Of a stretch of DNA of 64,000 bases, positions 54,126 through 62,972 are shown piece after piece. Made by a program: the position numbers and the translations under genes. The number at the start of each line of letters is the position of its first letter. The stretch's first letter is position 1. Origin of the DNA: JAEUJM01 sp044221555. Its GTDB lineage: Bacteria; Actinomycetota; Acidimicrobiia; Acidimicrobiales; DATDAH01. Location: positions 62,001 to 126,000 of the forward strand of contig JBGAOY010000012.1 in the NCBI GenBank assembly GCA_044221555.1. Direction: 5' to 3'. The notes beneath the pieces are model-generated. The model had not been told where the DNA came from, did not search any database, and saw only the letters and a program-made list of their open reading frames with translations.

Positions 54126-55904
54126 TCAGCCGGTGGACCAGTCCCACCCGTCCAGCGCCTCGAGCGCCGCCCGGTAGCCCGCCTCGACGATGTCGTCGAA
54201 GGGCTTGTAGGTGGCCAGCCCGTAGTGCTGCACCGCGGGCTCGATCAACACGTCGGCCTGGTCGGCCGATCGGGCGGTGGCCGGCAGGCTGGTGGCCAAC
54301 CCCATGCGGGTGAGGATCGCGGCCAGGTGCGGGTAGACCACGCGCCGCTGCGCCAGGTTGCGGGCGAAGCCGGTCCAGGTGTCGATCTCACCCACCTCGG
54401 GATCCACCAGCAGCGCGCGCGACGCCGACACGTTCACCGCGATCACCCGGTCTGCCCCACGGGCCGCCATCGGGCCGACCGGGAGGTTGTCGAACAACCC
54501 GCCGTCGACGATGAGGTGGCCCTCGGCGTCGACCACCGGTGGCCACAGCCCGGGAGGCGAGGCCGACGCCCTCGTCCAACGCGCCGCCGGCCCCCGGTCG
54601 CGCACCTGCAGTTCGCAGTCGGTCAGGTCGACGGTGGTCACGAAGCAGGGGACCCATCGGTCGGCCAGGTCGCGGTCGCCGAAGAGCGACTCGAAGAGCG
54701 GCAGCACCCGCCGGATCGACAGCACGGACAGCACCGGCAGGGTGACCCGTCGCCCGAAGTCGGCCCGGGTGAACTGCTCACGGTTGGTCTCGGCCAGCGC
54801 CGCGGGGTCGGGCTCGTCGGCCATCTGCGTGGCCATCACCGCGCCGATGCTCGAGCCGCCCACGTGATCGACGGGGATGCCCAACTCCTGCAGCGCCCGG
54901 TAGACACCCACGTGGGCGATGCCCCGTGCGCCCCCGCCCGACAGCACCAGGCCGACGGTGCGGCCCAACAGGTGGCGGGCGAGCCGGTCGGCGTGGGCGC
55001 GGTCTCCGGCACGCAGGTGGTGGTGGCGCGCCACCTCCACCGAGTCCAGCCAGCGTGCCGTCGTCGGCCCCGGCCGGGTGGATCGGGAAGGGTGCACCAG
55101 CACCAGCTCACGGCGGGGGGTGACCCCCGCGCGGCGCAGTCGGTCGAGCAGCCGGACGGGGCCGTGGTCGGGCCGGGGCGGGCTCGCCGTGGCGGTGGCG
55201 CAGAGGAGGATCAGGTCGCACTGCTGGGCGCACTCCTCGTCCCACCACGAGGTGCGGTCGTCGAGGGGCAGCACCACCACACCGTCACCGCCTGCTTCCA
55301 CCCGCTCGACCAGCGCGTGCAGGTCGTGGTCGGTGGCAGGGACGGGCGTGCCGTCGCGGCCGGGGCACACGACCTCGACGCCGTGGCGCTCGATGGCGGC
55401 GACGAGCGCCTCGGTCACGTCGTCACCGGGTCGGGCGCTGCTGACGCCCACCTGGGCCACCCCCACGACGCGGTCGGCATCCGGCGCCGTCCTCGGATGG
55501 CGCAGGCGCTGCACGACCAGCCGGGTGAGGTCCTGGATCATGCTGGGCGCGGCCGCGATGGCGCGCATGATCGCGTCGGCCGGCACTTGGACCACCTCGG
55601 TGTCGCGGATGGCCAGCACCGTCGCGGCGCGGGGCTCGCCCGTGAGCACGCCCATCTCGCCGACGCACTCGCCGTGGCCGACCTCACGCTCGACGGTCCC
55701 ATCGGCCGACGCGACGCGCAGCCGGCCGGTGATCACCACCGACAGGTGCCCGGGCCGGTCGCCCTCCTCGAACAGCCGGGCGCCGGCGTCGAGGCGGCGC
55801 CGGATGGCGGTGGCGGCGAGGTCGTCGAGTACGGGACCGGGCAGCTTCGCCAGCAGCCCCACCGATGCCAGCATCGACCGCTCGGCTACGCTCACGACCC
55901 CCAC
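54126..55904 (-). CDS. Cyclic-nucleotide-domain patatin-like phospholipase (NTE type)
   Basis: About 592 aa. An N-terminal cNMP-binding domain (LFEEGDRPGHLSVVITGRL...) precedes a linker with a Rossmann-like part. The patatin lipase follows, with oxyanion loop GGGARG, Ser in GSSIGA (GxSxG) and catalytic Asp in DGGLFDN. It matches the neuropathy-target-esterase/Rv2565 layout and likely hydrolyses lysophospholipid at the membrane. The start is uncertain: GTG 55904, GTG 55895 and ATG 55874 are candidates. The 251 bp before it hold only a GGCTCCG...CGGAGCC stem at 56091-56114. Confidence 0.85.
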   Translation of the reverse strand: MGVVSVAERSMLASVGLLAKLPGPVLDDLAATAIRRRLDAGARLFEEGDRPGHLSVVITGRLRVASADGTVEREVGHGECVGEMGVLTGEPRAATVLAIRDTEVVQVPADAIMRAIAAAPSMIQDLTRLVVQRLRHPRTAPDADRVVGVAQVGVSSARPGDDVTEALVAAIERHGVEVVCPGRDGTPVPATDHDLHALVERVEAGGDGVVVLPLDDRTSWWDEECAQQCDLILLCATATASPPRPDHGPVRLLDRLRRAGVTPRRELVLVHPSRSTRPGPTTARWLDSVEVARHHHLRAGDRAHADRLARHLLGRTVGLVLSGGGARGIAHVGVYRALQELGIPVDHVGGSSIGAVMATQMADEPDPAALAETNREQFTRADFGRRVTLPVLSVLSIRRVLPLFESLFGDRDLADRWVPCFVTTVDLTDCELQVRDRGPAARWTRASASPPGLWPPVVDAEGHLIVDGGLFDNLPVGPMAARGADRVIAVNVSASRALLVDPEVGEIDTWTGFARNLAQRRVVYPHLAAILTRMGLATSLPATARSADQADVLIEPAVQHYGLATYKPFDDIVEAGYRAALEALDGWDWSTG

Positions 55905-56155
55905 CGCGTCGTGCGTCGCGGCGGGCGCGCGCCGCCCAGCCCGGGTGGACGGCTGCTTCGCCCGGTTACCACCGCGCGTGGCCCGACGAGGACGCGTCGC
56001 CAAGGGTTCGCACCCCCGGCCTGCACCCGTACCCCCTCGTGCACGGTCCAGAGCATGGCCGATGTCGGTGACGCGCGCGGTCGAACGCGCGGCTCCGACC
56101 CTCCGCGCGGAGCCACCGGCCCGACGGGTCGCCGGTCACGCCGTGGTGCCGCGGT

Positions 56156-56818
56156 TCAGGCGAAGCAGGAGTCGAGGAACTGCTCGAAGCCGACCGGGTC
56201 GGCCGTGATGCGCAGGTGACCCTTGGCGTCGCGGCTGACGTCGAGCGACGGGCAGAAGAAGTCGCCGGCAGGGGTGAAGAAGTGCGGTGAACCGGTCACA
56301 CCGCGGCGGCGGCCCTCGGCGTGGTCGGCCCGCACCCGTTCGAGCGGTGGATCGGCCGCCGCGAAGTCCACCCCGTGCTGCTCGGCCACCGAGGCCAGCA
56401 CGTCGGGGTCGGCGATGTCGCGGCCCTGCTCGAACAGCAGATCGCGCAGCTCCAGGCTGACGGCCTCACCGGTGATCAGGTCGACGTCGTAGGCCGCCGC
56501 GGCCAGGGCCAGGGCCGGCATCGAGGTGGTCGGGAACGCGTCGCGCTCGAACCCCGCGAACAGGTCGGGCGCCACCTGCGCCCGGATCTCGTCCACCTCG
56601 TCGGCGACGAACCCCGGATCCAGCGGCTCGCCGTTCACCACCTCGAGGGGCCACGAGCGGACCCGCAGCCGGATCGGCGCGACGTCGCCCCGGTCGCGCC
56701 GCTCGACGAAGCGCCGGAGGCCCACGTGCGTGAACGGGCAGGCCACGTCGGCGAACACCTCGATCTCGGCGGGAGCCGCGGACTCGGCGGCGGACGGGGA
56801 ACGCTGGGTGTCGGGCAC
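56156..56818 (-). CDS. DsbA/FrnE-like thioredoxin-fold protein
   Basis: 220 aa. A thioredoxin-fold strand is followed by ADVACPFTHVGLRRF, giving a CPFT active site with one Cys instead of CxxC. The insert and GVTGSPHFFTPAGDFFCPSLD cis-Pro loop fit the DsbA/FrnE group. Role not known; a redox or isomerase activity needing one thiol, or a mycothiol-linked reaction, is possible. GTG 56818 is preceded by AGGAAGGG. It is upstream of the patatin gene and 64 bp downstream of the J-domain gene on the same strand. Confidence 0.8.
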   Translation of the reverse strand: MPDTQRSPSAAESAAPAEIEVFADVACPFTHVGLRRFVERRDRGDVAPIRLRVRSWPLEVVNGEPLDPGFVADEVDEIRAQVAPDLFAGFERDAFPTTSMPALALAAAAYDVDLITGEAVSLELRDLLFEQGRDIADPDVLASVAEQHGVDFAAADPPLERVRADHAEGRRRGVTGSPHFFTPAGDFFCPSLDVSRDAKGHLRITADPVGFEQFLDSCFA

Positions 56819-56882
56819 GGTCCCTTCCTACCCCGCACGGGGCCCGCGGGTCCCGGGTCCTTCGACCCTTTGTGCCGACCCT

Positions 56883-57383
56883 CTAGGTGCTGAACAGGTC
56901 GCGGCGTGAGGGGCGCAGGATGCGGCGCAACTCGCCGTAGGCACGGTTGAACTCGCTCATGCGGCGCTGGCCCTCGGCCTGCACCGCGGGGTCCGCACCG
57001 GCCAGTCGGTCGGGGTGCCAGCGCTCGGCCAACGCCCGGAACTGGGTGGCCACCTCCTCCCAACTGGCCTCCCAGTCGATGCCCAGCGTGCGGTAGGCAG
57101 ACGTCACCTGCGGCGACGTCGACCGCTGCCACGGGTCGCGCCCGGGGGCCGCCCCCGCCGGGCCGGACGGCCACGGTGCCGGGGCCGACGGAGGTGCCGG
57201 CGGAGGTGCCGACGCCCGTCGCTCCGGGATGCCCGGCGGTGGGCCGGGCGGAGGCCCGACGGGCGGGCTCGACACCCGGGCGCCGGCGAAGCCCTGGGGA
57301 CGGGCCCCGGTCCACCACGCGTGCTCGCTGCCCGAGAGATCCACGTTGTCGGTCGCCCTCCGACGCTCACCGCGCCATGTCAT
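56883..57383 (-). CDS. C-terminal J-domain protein with Pro-rich N-terminus
   Basis: 166 aa. Residues 1-100 are disordered and Pro/Ala-rich. The last ~65 form a J domain: YRTLGIDWEASWEEVATQFR, then RALAERWHPDRLAG with HPD, then NRAYGELRRIL. It probably recruits the window's DnaK or another Hsp70 to a specific client; there is no zinc or client domain. ATG 57383 fits the frame, without a clear RBS. It is divergent from purA (170-bp gap). Confidence 0.8.
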   Translation of the reverse strand: MTWRGERRRATDNVDLSGSEHAWWTGARPQGFAGARVSSPPVGPPPGPPPGIPERRASAPPPAPPSAPAPWPSGPAGAAPGRDPWQRSTSPQVTSAYRTLGIDWEASWEEVATQFRALAERWHPDRLAGADPAVQAEGQRRMSEFNRAYGELRRILRPSRRDLFST

Positions 57384-57553
57384 GGCGTTCCATCGACGGG
57401 CGCCGCGGCAATCGTGAGCGCATTGCCGCATCCGGCCGGAAAATGAGGCGGATGCACTACTGACCCGACAGTCAGCGCCCCCGGGTCCGGGCCGAGCGGG
57501 GCCGAGCGACTAGAGTCGGCCCGTAAGCGCCCCCAGAACGAACGGAGACGCCT

Positions 57554-58861
57554 GTGCCCGCAACAGTCGTTGTCGGCACCCAGTGGGGCGACGAAGGCAA
57601 AGGGAAGTTCACCGACCTCGTCGCCAAAGAGATGCAGCTCGTGGTCCGCTATCAGGGCGGCCACAACGCGGGCCACACCATCGTGGTCGACGGCCAGAGC
57701 TTCGCCCTCCAACTGGTGCCCAGTGGGATCCTGTACGACCACATCACCCCCGTGATCGGCAACGGGGTCGTCGTCGACCCCGTGGTGCTGCTGGCCGAGA
57801 TGGACATGCTCGAGTCCAAGGGCGTGGACTGCTCGCGCCTCAAGGTCAGCGGCAACGCCCATCTGATCCTGCCGTACCACCAGGAGATCGACGCCATCAC
57901 CGAGCGGTACCTGGGCAAGAACAAGCTGGGCACCACCAAGCGGGGCATCGGCCCCGCCTACGCCGACAAGGCCACCCGGGTGGGCATCCGGGTGCAGGAT
58001 CTGCTCGACCCGAAGATCTTCCGGGCCAAGCTCGACCTGGCGCTGAAAGAGAAGGCGCCGCTGCTGGCCAAGGTGTACAACCGGCTCCCGCCCAAGGCCG
58101 ACGACATCGCCGCGCTCTACCTCGACGAGTGCCTGCCCCGGCTCGAGCCCTACATCGCCGACACGGTCACCCTCGTGCACGACGCGCTCGACGCCGGCCA
58201 GCACGTGCTGCTCGAAGGGGCCCAGGCCACGTTCCTCGACCTCGACCACGGCACCTACCCCTACGTCACCTCGTCCAACCCCGTGGCCGGCGGCGCCTGC
58301 ACCGGCGCCGGCGTCGGGCCGCTCTACATCGACCGGGTGATCGGCATCGCCAAGGCGTACATCACCCGGGTGGGCGCCGGCCCGTTCGTCACCGAGCTGA
58401 TCGGCGGCCCCGACGGCACCGACGAGGGCCGCGAGGTGGGCGACCTGCTGGTCGACCGCGGCCACGAGTACGGCACCAACACGGGCCGGCGCCGCCGGCC
58501 GGGCTGGTTCGACGCGGTGATGCTGCGCCAGGCCGTGCGGGTGAACTCCCTGTCCGAGGTGGCGCTGACCAAGCTGGACGTCCTCGACACGCTCTCCACG
58601 CTGAAGGTGTGCGTGGCGTACGAGGCCGATGGGGTGCGGTACGAGCACCTGCCGTACCACCAGTCGGTGCTGCACGACTGCGTGCCGGTGTACGAGGAGC
58701 TCCCTGGGTGGCAGACGGATCTCACGTCGATGACCGAGCGCTCGGAGTTGCCGGGGGCGGCCCGCGATTACGTGGCGTTCCTGGAGGCGCAGATCGGCGT
58801 GCCGATCTCGCTGGTCGGCGTCGGGCCTGGTCGTGATCAGTTCCTGCATTTCGCGGCCTAG
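57554..58861 (+). CDS. purA: Adenylosuccinate synthetase
   Basis: 435 aa. It joins IMP and aspartate with GTP in AMP synthesis. Signatures: GTQWGDEGKGKFTDL at the GTP site, GGHNAGHT, and GTTKRGIGPAY. GTG 57554 has GGAG 6 nt upstream, after a TAGAGT -10 candidate at 57511-57516. It is followed by a long imperfect hairpin region and then purD, so purA and purD may be separate transcripts. Confidence 0.97.
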   Translation: MPATVVVGTQWGDEGKGKFTDLVAKEMQLVVRYQGGHNAGHTIVVDGQSFALQLVPSGILYDHITPVIGNGVVVDPVVLLAEMDMLESKGVDCSRLKVSGNAHLILPYHQEIDAITERYLGKNKLGTTKRGIGPAYADKATRVGIRVQDLLDPKIFRAKLDLALKEKAPLLAKVYNRLPPKADDIAALYLDECLPRLEPYIADTVTLVHDALDAGQHVLLEGAQATFLDLDHGTYPYVTSSNPVAGGACTGAGVGPLYIDRVIGIAKAYITRVGAGPFVTELIGGPDGTDEGREVGDLLVDRGHEYGTNTGRRRRPGWFDAVMLRQAVRVNSLSEVALTKLDVLDTLSTLKVCVAYEADGVRYEHLPYHQSVLHDCVPVYEELPGWQTDLTSMTERSELPGAARDYVAFLEAQIGVPISLVGVGPGRDQFLHFAA

Positions 58862-58918
58862 AGGGTTGGCTGGCGTGCGGCTCTCGTCCCTCCTGGTGCC
58901 CGGGGTCACCGGTCCTGA

Positions 58919-58985
58919 CCCCGATCCGGTATCCGAAGATCGCCGCGAAAACCATGCGGCGATCTTTCGGACCCTCCGGATCGGC
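58919..58985 (+). terminator. Long two-tier hairpin after purA
   Basis: The inner stem pairs 58933-58946 with 58956-58970 (14 bp, one bulge). The outer stem pairs CCGATCCGG with CCGGATCGG. It lies in the 291-bp purA-purD gap, likely ends purA transcription, and is related to the 22732 repeat. The rest of 58986-59152 is GC-rich without a gene. Confidence 0.6.
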
Positions 58986-59152
58986 GCCACCCGTGACCCC
59001 TCGGTTGGGGGCGTCCCCCTTGGGGTGTCTGTGTGGGGGGAGCGGGGGCCTTCGGCCTCGGGTCCCCGCTGGCGCCCGTCCTTACTGGCCTCGCGGCTCT
59101 CGATTCCTGAGGTCTTCGTTCCCGAGGTTCTGACTGCTCAGGGGGTCCACTC

Positions 59153-60418
59153 GTGAGGGTCTGTGTTGTCGGGTCGGGGGGGCGGGAGCATGCGTTGGCG
59201 CATGTGTTGGCTCGCACTGCCTCCTCTGTCGTGGTCACTCCTGGGAACCCCGGGATCCCGGGGTCGGTCGCCACCGCGCCGGAGGACCTCGCGGCCGATC
59301 TGTTCGTGATCGGGCCGGAGGCGCCGCTGGTGGACGGGCTGGCCGACCGGTTGCGGGCCCAGGGCAAGCTGGTGTTCGGGCCGGGCGCGGACGGGGCGGA
59401 GATCGAGGGCTCGAAGGCGTGGATGAAGGCGCTGCTGGTCGACGCAGGGGTACCCACCGCCGGGTACGGCACGTTCGGTGCCGACGACGAAACCGCCGCC
59501 CTGGCCTTCCTCGCGTCGCTCCCGGCGCCCTACGTGGTCAAGACCGACGGGTTGGCGGCCGGCAAGGGTGTGGTGGTCACCGAGTCGCTCGACGAGGCGC
59601 GTGCCGCGGTCATCGCCTACCTGTCGGGCGCGGCCTTCGGTGCCGCCGGCCAGCGGCTGGTGATCGAGGAGTACCTGGACGGGCCCGAGCTGTCGCTGCT
59701 GGCCGTGTGTGACGGCACTCGGGCGGTGCCGCTGGCCCCGGCCCAGGACTTCAAGCGCATCGACGACGGCGACGCCGGGCCCAACACCGGGGGCATGGGC
59801 GCCTACAGCCCGGTCCCGATCGTCGACGACGCCGTGGTCGACGAGGTGATGCGCACCGCGGTGCAGCCCACCCTCGACGCGCTGGCCCAGCGGGGGATCG
59901 ACTACCGGGGCGTGCTCTACGCGGGCCTGGCCCTCACCGGCTCGGGCCCCAAGGTGATCGAGTTCAACTGCCGGTTCGGCGACCCCGAGTCCCAGGTGGT
60001 CCTGCCCCGGCTCTCGTCCGACCTGCTCGAGTTGCTGGCCCAGGCCGCGGCCGGCGAGCTCACCGCCACCCCCACCTTCAGCGACGACGCGTTCGTCACC
60101 GTGGTGTGCTCGTCCGAGGGGTACCCCGTCGCGCCCCGCACCGGCGACGTCATCACCGGGATCGACGACGCCGAGGCCGCTGGAGCCACCGTGTTCTGCG
60201 CCGGCGTCGCCGCCGACGAGCAGGGCCGCCTCGTCACCGCCGGCGGCCGGGTGCTGGCGGTCACGGCGCCGGGTGCGACCATCGCCGCCGCCCGCGAGCT
60301 CGCCTACCGAGCCGTCGACCACGTGTCGTGGCGCGGGATGCACCGCCGCACCGACATCGCCGCGCTGGCCGCGGGGCAGGAACGCACTGTTCGATCACAA
60401 CGAGAGGAGTCCCACTGA
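59153..60418 (+). CDS. purD: Phosphoribosylamine--glycine ligase
   Basis: 421-aa ATP-grasp ligase of purine synthesis, making GAR from phosphoribosylamine, glycine and ATP. The N-terminal VVGSGGREHALAHVL and the ATP-grasp KTDGLAAGKGVVV are clear. GGMGAYSP and EFNCRFGDPE are the other family motifs. GTG 59153 has AGGGGG upstream. Its stop shares one base with the purE ATG (TGATG), which couples them. Confidence 0.97.
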   Translation: MRVCVVGSGGREHALAHVLARTASSVVVTPGNPGIPGSVATAPEDLAADLFVIGPEAPLVDGLADRLRAQGKLVFGPGADGAEIEGSKAWMKALLVDAGVPTAGYGTFGADDETAALAFLASLPAPYVVKTDGLAAGKGVVVTESLDEARAAVIAYLSGAAFGAAGQRLVIEEYLDGPELSLLAVCDGTRAVPLAPAQDFKRIDDGDAGPNTGGMGAYSPVPIVDDAVVDEVMRTAVQPTLDALAQRGIDYRGVLYAGLALTGSGPKVIEFNCRFGDPESQVVLPRLSSDLLELLAQAAAGELTATPTFSDDAFVTVVCSSEGYPVAPRTGDVITGIDDAEAAGATVFCAGVAADEQGRLVTAGGRVLAVTAPGATIAAARELAYRAVDHVSWRGMHRRTDIAALAAGQERTVRSQREESH

Positions 60419-60870
60419 TGAAGGTCGCCGTGTTGATGGGGTCGGAGTCCGACAAGGAGAAGATGGCCCCGGCCGCCGAGACCCTCGAGCGATTCGGCAT
60501 CGAGGCCGACGTGCGGGTGCTGTCCGCGCACCGGACCCCGGCCAAGGTGGCCGAGCTGGCCTCCACCGCCCGCGACAACGGGTACGTGGCGTTCATCTGC
60601 GGCGCCGGCATGGCCGCCCACCTCGCCGGTGCCGTGGCCGCCCAGACCACGCTGCCGGTGGTCGGTGTGCCGCTGTCGGGCGGTGCGCTCGACGGTGTCG
60701 ACGCCCTCTACTCCACGGTGCAGATGCCGAAGGGCATCCCCGTTGCCACCGTGGCGGTGAACGGCTCGATGAACGCGGCCCTGCTCGTGGTGCAGATGCT
60801 GGCCATCCGTGACGAGTCGCTGGCCGCCGAGCTCGCGAAGCACCGCCAGGAGATGGCGGGCCCTGCCTGA
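60418..60870 (+). CDS. purE: N5-carboxyaminoimidazole ribonucleotide mutase
   Basis: 150-aa class I PurE. It shifts the carboxyl of N5-CAIR to make CAIR. The conserved MGSESDKEKM, SAHRTP and GAGMAAHLAG segments are present. It overlaps the purD stop by one base and has AGGAG upstream. A PurK partner is not in the window. The next gene, B-box protein, reads toward it. Confidence 0.96.
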   Translation: MKVAVLMGSESDKEKMAPAAETLERFGIEADVRVLSAHRTPAKVAELASTARDNGYVAFICGAGMAAHLAGAVAAQTTLPVVGVPLSGGALDGVDALYSTVQMPKGIPVATVAVNGSMNAALLVVQMLAIRDESLAAELAKHRQEMAGPA

Positions 60871-60900
60871 GGGCCGCCACCGCCAGCGGCCCCGGCGCGC

Positions 60901-62937
60901 CTACGGCGCGGGCGGGGTTGGATCCTCTCCGAGTTGCTCCGGCGTGACCGGGGCGAAGAACGACACCTCGTCGTGGCGGGGGGCCTCGTCGGGGTCGGCC
61001 AGCAGGTCACGCACCCGGAGGGTGGGTCGACCGTTCGCGTCCCAGGGGCTGTCGTCGCTGCCGAGCGCTTTCCCGGCGCCCGCGGGTGCCGGACCGCCGT
61101 GGGCCACCGTGGTCGAGGGCAGGAACAGGCTGTCGGCGTCGATGTGCGGTGCCGGACCCAGGTCCGGCGCGGCCGGTGGGAGCGGCGCGGGGGGAGGTAG
61201 GGGCGACGACTCGCGCGAGGTGAGCAGCGGGGGCAGGCCGACGATGCCGAACGTGCCGTCCTCGACGGGCGGCTCGGGCTCGGGCTCGGGCTCGGGATCG
61301 AGCTCGACGACGAGCGGCGGTGGTGGTGGTGGTGGTGGTGGTGGTGGTGGTGGCGGTGGCGCGGCGTTGCTCGGGCCACCCGCGGCCATGGTCACGCCGG
61401 TGGGCGGGGTCGCCGGAGCGGCCGGGGTGTCGGTCGTCGGTGGCGGTGGCGGGGGTGACGCCGCGAAGTCCCGCTCGAACGGCATCGTGCGGGGCGGAGG
61501 TGGTGGTGGTGGTGGTGGCGGTGGCGGTGGCGGCGCGGCCGTCGCGGATCCACGGCCCGGTCGAGGAGGCGGGGGAGGGGGTGGCGGGGGCGGACCGGTG
61601 GTCGCGGCATCGCGCTCGAAGGACAGCGCCGGCGCGGCCGGCGGCGCGTCGCTGCTGTCCACGGACGCTGGTCGTGTGGCTGTCGCTGCGGGAGGTGGTG
61701 CCGTGGTCTCGGCGTCCTCCTCGAACGGGAGCGGGCGGGGCGGCAGGCGGGGCGGTGGCGGCGGTGGTGCGGCAGGGGCCCCGTCGATCACGGAGGGGTC
61801 GGGGCCACCCGCGGCCTGGCCCCGACCGGCGCCGGCGGGACGGTGGTCGATCGAACCGGTGGTCGTCGCAGGCGGGCTCGTGGAGGGGGGGGTGGCTGGG
61901 GTGTCGCCGAGGTTGTGGCCTCTCGCTCGCCGCGTCGCTCCCGGCGTCGACCCCTCCGCTGGTGGCGCCGGGGGGCCGTCGGGCCGGTCGGCCCGCACCG
62001 TCGGCACGGTCGGCGACGCGGGTGCGGTCGGTGGCGCGGGCCGCGGGGCGGGTGTGGTGATCGCGAAGTCGTCGAACGTGACCGGCGGCCCGTCGGGGCG
62101 GGAGGCGGCGGCGTCGTCCGATCGGGCCGGTGGCGGTGGCGGTGGGGGTGGCGGTACGGGAGCCGGTGTCGTCGTGATGGCGAAGTCGTCGAACGCGGCC
62201 GGCGCCGGCGACTCGAACGACTGCGCTCGCAGGGCCGGGGGCAGCAAGGGTGCCGGGGCGTCGGCCGAGCCGTCCGCCATCGGGCTGACACCGAGGGCCC
62301 CCACCGTCGGGGTCCCGGGAGGAGCAGGGAGCGGGGATGGCGACTCGCCCATGGCGGGCATCTCCGCCTGGCGCAGGAGCATCTGCGGAGGTTCGGCGTC
62401 GGGACGGGGTGCGGCCATCGGGGGTCGGTCCACGCGGTCCGCCTCGGACAGCGTCGGTCGCGGCGCCGCGGCGACGGGCTCCGGTCCCGGCCCGGTGCCT
62501 TCCAGCGCCACGGGCGCCTCGCCCTGTGGCCCCTCGTCGACACGAGCGGGCTCGGGCGCAACCGCTGGGGGCGGCGGCGGTGGGGCGGGCGCGTCGACCG
62601 GGGCGTTCGGCAACAGCAGGTCGTCCTCGGTGAGCCCCTCGGTGGGGTCCGCCGAGATCGACCACTCGATCTCGACGCTGCCGGCGCCGCTCTTCTGCGA
62701 CTCCCTGGCCGCCTTGCGGCGGGCCTTGTTCTCCTTCTTGATCTCCTTCTTCGGCTTGACCAGCTGGTTGCCCGCAGTGGTGCGGACCCCGGCCACGGCC
62801 AGCGCGCAGGCGATGCAGAAGGGCGGTTTCTTGGGCCCGAACGAGTACACCAGACATTCGCTGCAGAATTCGTTGCCGCAGGTGCGGCACACGTTCTCGG
62901 ACGCCTCGAATTGGTGCTTCGCGCAGCGGCCCTCCAT
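60901..62937 (-). CDS. B-box-like zinc-finger protein with polyproline tail and repeated FDDFAITT-type motifs
   Basis: 678 aa. Residues 1-55 hold a B-box-like zinc site: Cys5, His8, Cys17, Cys20, Cys25, Cys28 and later Cys pairs in MEGRCAKHQFEASENVCRTC and CSECL. A basic stretch (KPKKEIKKENKARRKAARES) follows. The remaining ~580 residues are disordered, with long Pro runs and five short motifs: FDDFAITT, FDDFAITT, FEEDAETT, FERDAATT, FERDFAAS. It may tether proteins through linear motifs; the function is unknown. ATG 62937 is 35 bp from the purB start. Confidence 0.7.
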   Translation of the reverse strand: MEGRCAKHQFEASENVCRTCGNEFCSECLVYSFGPKKPPFCIACALAVAGVRTTAGNQLVKPKKEIKKENKARRKAARESQKSGAGSVEIEWSISADPTEGLTEDDLLLPNAPVDAPAPPPPPPAVAPEPARVDEGPQGEAPVALEGTGPGPEPVAAAPRPTLSEADRVDRPPMAAPRPDAEPPQMLLRQAEMPAMGESPSPLPAPPGTPTVGALGVSPMADGSADAPAPLLPPALRAQSFESPAPAAFDDFAITTTPAPVPPPPPPPPPARSDDAAASRPDGPPVTFDDFAITTPAPRPAPPTAPASPTVPTVRADRPDGPPAPPAEGSTPGATRRARGHNLGDTPATPPSTSPPATTTGSIDHRPAGAGRGQAAGGPDPSVIDGAPAAPPPPPPRLPPRPLPFEEDAETTAPPPAATATRPASVDSSDAPPAAPALSFERDAATTGPPPPPPPPPPRPGRGSATAAPPPPPPPPPPPPPPRTMPFERDFAASPPPPPPTTDTPAAPATPPTGVTMAAGGPSNAAPPPPPPPPPPPPPPPLVVELDPEPEPEPEPPVEDGTFGIVGLPPLLTSRESSPLPPPAPLPPAAPDLGPAPHIDADSLFLPSTTVAHGGPAPAGAGKALGSDDSPWDANGRPTLRVRDLLADPDEAPRHDEVSFFAPVTPEQLGEDPTPPAP
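61319..61353. repeat. GGT microsatellite in the B-box gene (polyproline codons)
   Basis: About eleven uninterrupted GGT units on the plus strand encode a proline run on the minus strand. A second, shorter run lies near 61499-61518. In-frame slippage would change linker length. Confidence 0.85.
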
Positions 62938-62972
62938 CCACGTTCCCGTCGGCAGCGCACAGGTGGTTCTTG

